In this document: positions 58,906 through 64,000 of the stretch, piece by piece
Numbering within the stretch: position 1 is the stretch's first letter
Layout of the letters: each line of letters starts with the position of its first letter
NCBI RefSeq assembly: GCF_003286085.1
Contig: NW_020825288.1
Coordinates: 7,192,001 to 7,256,000, forward strand
Direction: 5' to 3'
Source: Drosophila persimilis
Taxonomy: Eukaryota > Arthropoda > Insecta > Diptera > Drosophilidae
DNA: 64,000 nt
Notes under the pieces: model-generated
What the model saw: the letters and a program-made list of their open reading frames with translations, nothing else
What the model was told of the DNA's origin: nothing
Database searches by the model: none
Translations under genes and position numbers: made by a program

Positions 58906-59288
58906 GTCCCCAAGGAGCTCCGAGGAGTTAGTTTAGTCCAATTTTAGTTTGTATTATTTATTCAAAGTTCTTGAAAGCAGGGAATCTGCGTAGAAGTAGA
59001 CGATGTGGTAATCTAGTTCTTGTTCTACAGCTTATTGTTAGTCGTAAGTCCATATATAACTAGTACATGCATCCAGCCACCAACGAACCATACAGTCCCA
59101 TTTACCTAACGACCTTACGACCTTTTGCGAGTCTGATTTGAATGTACGCACGCGGAACACTTTCTCATTGGACTCCCGAATCGTCGGAAATGAGATAAAA
59201 GCTTTTCGTATTATTCCACTTAACACAATCCCTAAGTAGTACTCACAATTTGCAAGATTATTATTTGTACCATAGAAATGAAATGAAA

Positions 59289-59294
59289 AATAAA
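59289..59294 (+). terminator. Polyadenylation signal of the secreted protein gene
   Basis: AATAAA lies 384 bp after the stop codon, the first such hexamer in the 3'UTR. Confidence 0.6.
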
Positions 59295-61644
59295 CGAAAT
59301 TCTGATATGATAATTAATATGCAATTTGATTGGAAATGGGGATCGTTAAACTGCAGGGGCTGGGCACTGGCCGAATCTCGCTATGGAACACAGTGGGAAA
59401 AACGGACAATATAGCTGATAAAAACATACCTTCTTCCAGTTTTTTCTTGTGTTTGTCATGTAAGTCCTAGAGCTTGAATTGATAGCCTCTGATCCCGAAG
59501 CTGAGGAGGACGGTCATTAATACCAGGTAAGATATACATCCGGTACAGCGGTGGCCTCATGGTCACAGCATCTCCCCGAAGCGTTTGAGGCGCTGCAGAA
59601 CAGTGGGGCACATTAGCCTATAATCTGGAAAATAAAAATGTTTATATATATATATTTTGTATTCTTCATTCGCGCTTTTTATTTATTTATTTCACAAGTT
59701 TAGAAATTTTGCGTTAGCGCAATCTGAATTTGAACTGACCGGGCTCGCTATCGCCAAAACCAGTTATCGGTGTTATCGATACACATATTGATAGAAAATG
59801 TAATATCGATATGCGGTCACACTGTACGTATCGTGCGTGTAGAATGTATATTTCTACATGTAGAAACCAACATTCATCTATAATGTATGTAGATAGTCGA
59901 TTGTTACACGTTTCAATCCGTTTCAATGAACAATTGAAAACGATTGAAGTCAGTTGAAACGGACTGAAATAGATTGAGGATGCTTCAAGTCGAAGGAAAT
60001 CGAAAGTCTGTCGTCTTTCTATATCTGTATTTATTGATTGAGTACAATTCAGTTTTACAGTTTTACAAAATTCTTCGTGTGTATTAAATTTATTCTTTCT
60101 TCGATTTTATGATGTTTAAAAACTGTAACTGAGTCGTTTATATATATATATATGTATTTATGTGTATATATGTATGCCTGGGATGGACTGTGATTCCACT
60201 GTGATCATATAATATAATACTTATACATGCTATGCACCCACACATTGCTAGGTGCACACATGTGTTTGATTGGCAACCGGAAATGAATTTTAAATTCATG
60301 ATTTTCTAATGTTTGGCCTCACATAGAACCCATTTAACAAGACGATGCAATGAGGTTGAAGTGTTATTATGCTCAAATGGACGACATCAATTTCTTAACA
60401 ATCATTCTACAGATTAACTCCTTCTGAATGCTATGTACACATAACATATGTATTTATGTACACTCGCGTGATCTTAATTAATTTCTCTGTTGAACAAAGT
60501 CTATGCTGCTAAAGTAAGTCGCTTCAGTTGGAGCCGATCGATACAATAATCAAATCTAGAATATTTTTCTATCGTTTGTATAATGGAAACTACTAGCCGA
60601 TTCATAAATGGTGGCTCAGTCTTCGCCTTTTCGCATTTTCGAAATATGTATACGTTTTTCTGGTAATTGAGAGTCTAATTGTAGCCGATTTAAAACGAAG
60701 AAAAATAATAATATACACGTGTAAAATGTTCCAATTGATCGGCCAGCGTGCTATCAATCAGGCTTTTTTTGGATGTATACAAATGTATTTATTTTCAAAA
60801 ACTAAAACTTAAAACATACGCCATTAAGCCCGTTTTTGGATATTGGTTCTCTCGAATCGGGGGACCAGTTCTGTACAGTTTTCGAGGGGTAAATGAGGGT
60901 AGGGAGGGGGCGTTCAAGTCTTACAACCTCACGTTGAACAGTCTACATAGATATATAGATATAGATACGATATTTAACTTTGACCTTAAGTGGTAGCTAG
61001 TTACAGTTACAGTTTAAAATGTATGTATTGCAATATGCCATTATATATAAATGTGTATATTTGTATTTAGGTTTTTTTTTTTTGTATATATTAATTGTGT
61101 AGACATAACCGCTTTTATACAGTGTTTAGACAACAAAATCAAATAAATAAGTGGATATAATGTATGCATAAAGAATAGCTATGCCATTTCGACAGGTTTG
61201 ATTAGGTTTAATTAGAATAAATACTAAATACTTTCCGCTCTAATTTAGCATAGGATGTATAGAAAGTGTAAATTTGAAGGACTAGGAACCAGTACGATGT
61301 ATATGATTATGTTTAGGTAATATCCATACAAAACGATAAGTTGGACACAATTTTACCAAAAAACTAATACAAACGAATTGGTTACTCTTATGCTCTCTTG
61401 GGCAAAACATTCTTAATTTTTAATAGAATAATTTGGCTTATCTGCAATTGCAATTTGCTCTATACACATGATGCGATACGATACGATACTAGAAACTATA
61501 ATTAAATTTTGCTGATGTTTTCTCTTATCGAGTGGTACTCGTACTGCCGGCTTTTGGGGGACATTCAAATCTCAAGGAATTTAGAACTCGTTAAACAAAA
61601 AAATTGATAAAGGAATCCGTGGCATGGCTTAGACTATCCTGCGG
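59295..61644. other. Convergent intergenic DNA and 3'UTR of the right-edge gene
   Basis: AT-rich DNA between two converging genes. Minus-strand AATAAA hexamers (TTTATT) near 60787 and elsewhere fit a long 3'UTR for the gene ending at 61645. A promoter-like cluster sits at 59774-59824. An imperfect hairpin CCGTTTCAA / TTGAAACGG lies near 59917-59964. No coding exon is recognised. Confidence 0.5.
59774..59824 (+). promoter_or_regulatory. Orphan housekeeping-type promoter: two DREs and Motif 1
   Basis: Perfect TATCGATA sites at 59774-59781 and 59804-59811 are followed at once by a perfect Ohler Motif 1, CGGTCACACTG (59814-59824). The Motif 1 orientation predicts plus-strand initiation. No plus-strand coding gene follows within the window. 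Confidence 0.5.
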
Positions 61645-64000
61645 CTATCCGACCTGGCCGCTGTTCATCACCTGATGCTTCTTCTTGTCGAATATGGGCA
61701 GCTTCGACTTGACCGCACCCTCGCACACCATCATCCGCTGATGGGCCGGCTTCTTTTCCAGATCGAAGCACAGGGCGTCTGGGTTCAGGTGTCGCTTGAA
61801 GTCCGAGTAGCGGCGCGACTCATACGAGAGGTAGTTGGAGCCCAGGGCTGAGGCAGCCACGGCCGCGGCCACAGTGCCATTGCCGTTCCGATGGTGCATG
61901 GACGGCGGCGAAGAGTCCTGCCGCTTGCGCTCAAAGTACTCGACAATCTTGGCTATTTGCGCCGATCGTGTGCTGGGCAGGGCCGTGAAGGAGCGATCGT
62001 CCCAGAGCAGCGAATCGGAGCCGGCCAGGCTGCTGATGTCGTCCGAGCTGTCCGTGTAGATGGACGAGGTGCGATTCTTGCAGTACAGCAGCTGATTCGT
62101 GGCAAACGGACTGCGCTGCAGCAGCGTGTGTATCTCCGAGTCGAGGGCCAGGCGATTGATCAGTCCGGCCGTCGCCGCCATCTGCGAATCGCTGACATTG
62201 CCGCTGAGCAGGGCATGGTGGCAGGTGTAGCGACGCTGGTGCGGACGCGGTGCCAAAATTTCGGCATCCAGATCATCCATGGAGTCCAGCGCCGTGGACG
62301 ACGACGTGTTGTTGGCGCCAATCACTGCCGGATCGTTGTCGATCAGCAGCACCGACGATGAGGTCGAGGAGGTGTCATTGAGCTGCTGCTGCTGTTGGGC
62401 AGCGGCGGCTGTAGCGGCCACAGCAGCATTCGATGTGGAAGTCGCATAGTAGCAGCATCGACACAGGCTCGCCAGTTTATCGCTGAAATCGAAACCGTTG
62501 AGGATTAGTAAGGGATTCGGACTCGGACTGGGCAAACACTCACTTCATTTCACTGCTTGCGCCGCCTGCTGCGTCGAGCATTAGCGTCTTGTACTGTTCG
62601 TAGGTGCAGCTGCTGCTACTGCTGGCCGCGCCGCCGCAACCAAACCCCAACGAGCCCATTCCGTTGAGCTGCCTGCTGAAGCTGTTGTTGGTGATGGCCG
62701 CGTCCGACTCCTCGTTGAAGCACGAGAAGAAGCCGCTCTCGATGGAGTCGCGCCGCGTCAGGTTCGTCTTCAGCGTCGACAGCTGTTCGCACTGGTACTT
62801 CAGCCTTTCCTCGACATCCTTCAGCGCCTCCAGCTCTTGAAAGGTGCACGATGAAATGGAGGCAGCCGGGGCCGAGCAGCCGGACAGGGGTGTGGGCGAG
62901 GCGACTGCTGTGGCCGAGCCGCTGCCCGAGGGCAGCTCTTTGGACTTCCTTCCGCCGTCGGTCAGATCCTCGCAAGAATTGGAGTCCGCGGCGGCAACTG
63001 TGGAGGCCGTCAGCGTGACCGTCGAGGCACTGGCCTTGAGCAGCGGGCTGGTCTCGAATTCACTGGCGCTGCTCTTCAGGCCACTGGCGCCACTGGGGCC
63101 GCCGCGAAACAGGGGATGCGTGTAGAGGGAGTTGGCGCGGTACTTGCGGGCCGCCGGGACTGTGGAGGGGCGCACAGCGCTGTCGTCGCTGCTCGACTCG
63201 GCATCGGCACAGTTGCCGCCTCCGTCCGGATCCTCGCCCTCCGAGGTGCAGTCATCGCAGTCGTCCTCTTCGGCGGTTGGAGCCTCCTCCACCTCCGCCG
63301 CCGTGGCCGGCACTGCCGCCGCATTGCTCACCCGATGGGGCAGCTTCAGCTCCATGGCGCTGTACTTGCGCGTCATTTGCGGCGAGACGGGCAGACTCTT
63401 TGGTTCACTGGTCGTCGCCGGTGTCGCCGCTGCCTTGGGAGCTGCCGCTTCACTGCCGTCTGCTGTCGCCGTGGCCTGGGCCACGGCCTTGCCCTGCATG
63501 GTGGTCTTGAAGAACGGGGCCAGCATCTCGAAGCACGAGCTGAACAGATCGCCCACTCCGGCGGCATAGGTCCTCGGATTGGCGCCCAAGATCTTCTTGA
63601 CGCCGCGCTGCTGCGCCAGCGCTTCGAACGGGTTGGGCTTCGTGCCGCTGTGGTCCTTGTTCGTCTCCGGCTTGTACTGCGGATCCTTCAGGCACATCGT
63701 CTCGCCCACCTTGCGCAGCGTCAGCACGGCGGAAATGGGCGGCGGCAGGGGCGGCGGCTCGGGCACCACAACCGCCGGCAAGAGGACGGCGGCGGCAACA
63801 GAACTGCCGCCGGGCAACTGGCGGGGCGGCGTCGGCGAGTGCGTGGAGGACCGCTGACGCTGCATCTGATGGCAGCGCGCCTTGTCGCTGGGCGACGTGT
63901 GCATCGGGAAGTGGATGATGTTCTCGCTCAGCGAGCGCCGATGCAGCAGTATCTCGGCCTCCAGCTTCTGGGTGGCGCGACGCACCCGCGACTGCAACAT
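61645..64000 (-). CDS. C-terminal part of an unrecognised Ser-rich protein (partial)
   Basis: Two exons are visible: 62544-64000 (open at the window edge) and 61645-62482, with intron 62483-62543 (61 nt, GT-AG, phase 2). They give at least 764 residues. The edge codon at 63998-64000 happens to be ATG but the reading probably continues upstream, since the first residues (RVRRATQKLEAEILLHRRSL) look like mid-protein coiled coil. Conserved-looking blocks are NPFEALAQQRGVKKILGANP, VGDLFSSCFEMLAPFF, the region around TPLFRGG-like HPLFRGG, and near the end LPSTRSAQIAKIVEYFERK and DLEKKPAHQRMMVCEGAVK. Between them are Ala/Ser/Thr-rich low-complexity tracts. There is no signal peptide or membrane segment, so it is probably cytoplasmic, perhaps an adaptor or regulatory tail. 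I cannot name the family. Confidence 0.8.

Noticed and set aside
1-64000. CRISPR arrays, operons, bacterial-type signals, tRNA and rRNA genes
   Set aside because: The DNA is insect nuclear sequence. No spaced direct-repeat array was seen and no tRNA B-box plus cloverleaf was found by eye; a tRNAscan-type search was not possible.

Overview
The window is genomic DNA of a Drosophila species, probably not D. melanogaster. Short introns, CAG/CAA-rich opa-type exons, DRE (TATCGATA) and Ohler Motif 1/6 promoters, and close matches to fly proteins support this. I worked from the sequence and memory of protein families only. Gene symbols rest on recognised homology plus a neighbourhood (kay, yata, ATPsyn-gamma, IntS11) that I recall lying close together on Muller element E.

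Layout. Positions 1-21 kb are mostly non-coding. They hold two minus-strand first coding exons (4760-4969 and 12926-13540) that both end at strong phase-0 splice donors. I read them as alternative first exons of kayak (D-Fos), with the shared bZIP exon beyond the left edge. The same stretch holds a compact CRE/kappaB/GATA/TATA module (1136-1480), a tandem duplication near 12.2 kb, a 1.2-kb Transib-type transposon with perfect 36-bp inverted repeats and a 5-bp target duplication (14760-15958), and two small foldback elements. Positions 21358-29207 are a nearly intact gypsy-type endogenous retrovirus with apparently identical 532-bp LTRs, a TGTA target duplication, gag, a -1 frameshift site, a full pol and a frameshifted env. 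It is therefore a young insertion.

Positions 34.5-46.6 kb are a compact housekeeping cluster: yata/SCYL1 (-), ATP synthase gamma (+), IntS11 (-), a divergent TRF2/TBP-like gene (-) and a CCDC124/Lso2-like gene (+). yata and ATPsyn-gamma are divergent around perfect DRE sites. ATPsyn-gamma and IntS11 end tail to tail. IntS11 and the CCDC124 gene carry almost the same 38-bp promoter block. Positions 46.6-54 kb are non-coding, probably the promoter and 5'UTR intron of a 1599-residue secreted Gln/Pro/Thr-rich protein (54046-58905). After an orphan promoter-like site near 59.8 kb, the right edge holds the last 764 codons of an unrecognised Ser-rich minus-strand gene.

The items most worth following up are the TRF2-like paralogue with its readable 54-nt intron, the immune-type promoter inside the kayak intron, the RSS-like ends of the Transib element, and the tandem repeats between protease and reverse transcriptase in the retrovirus.
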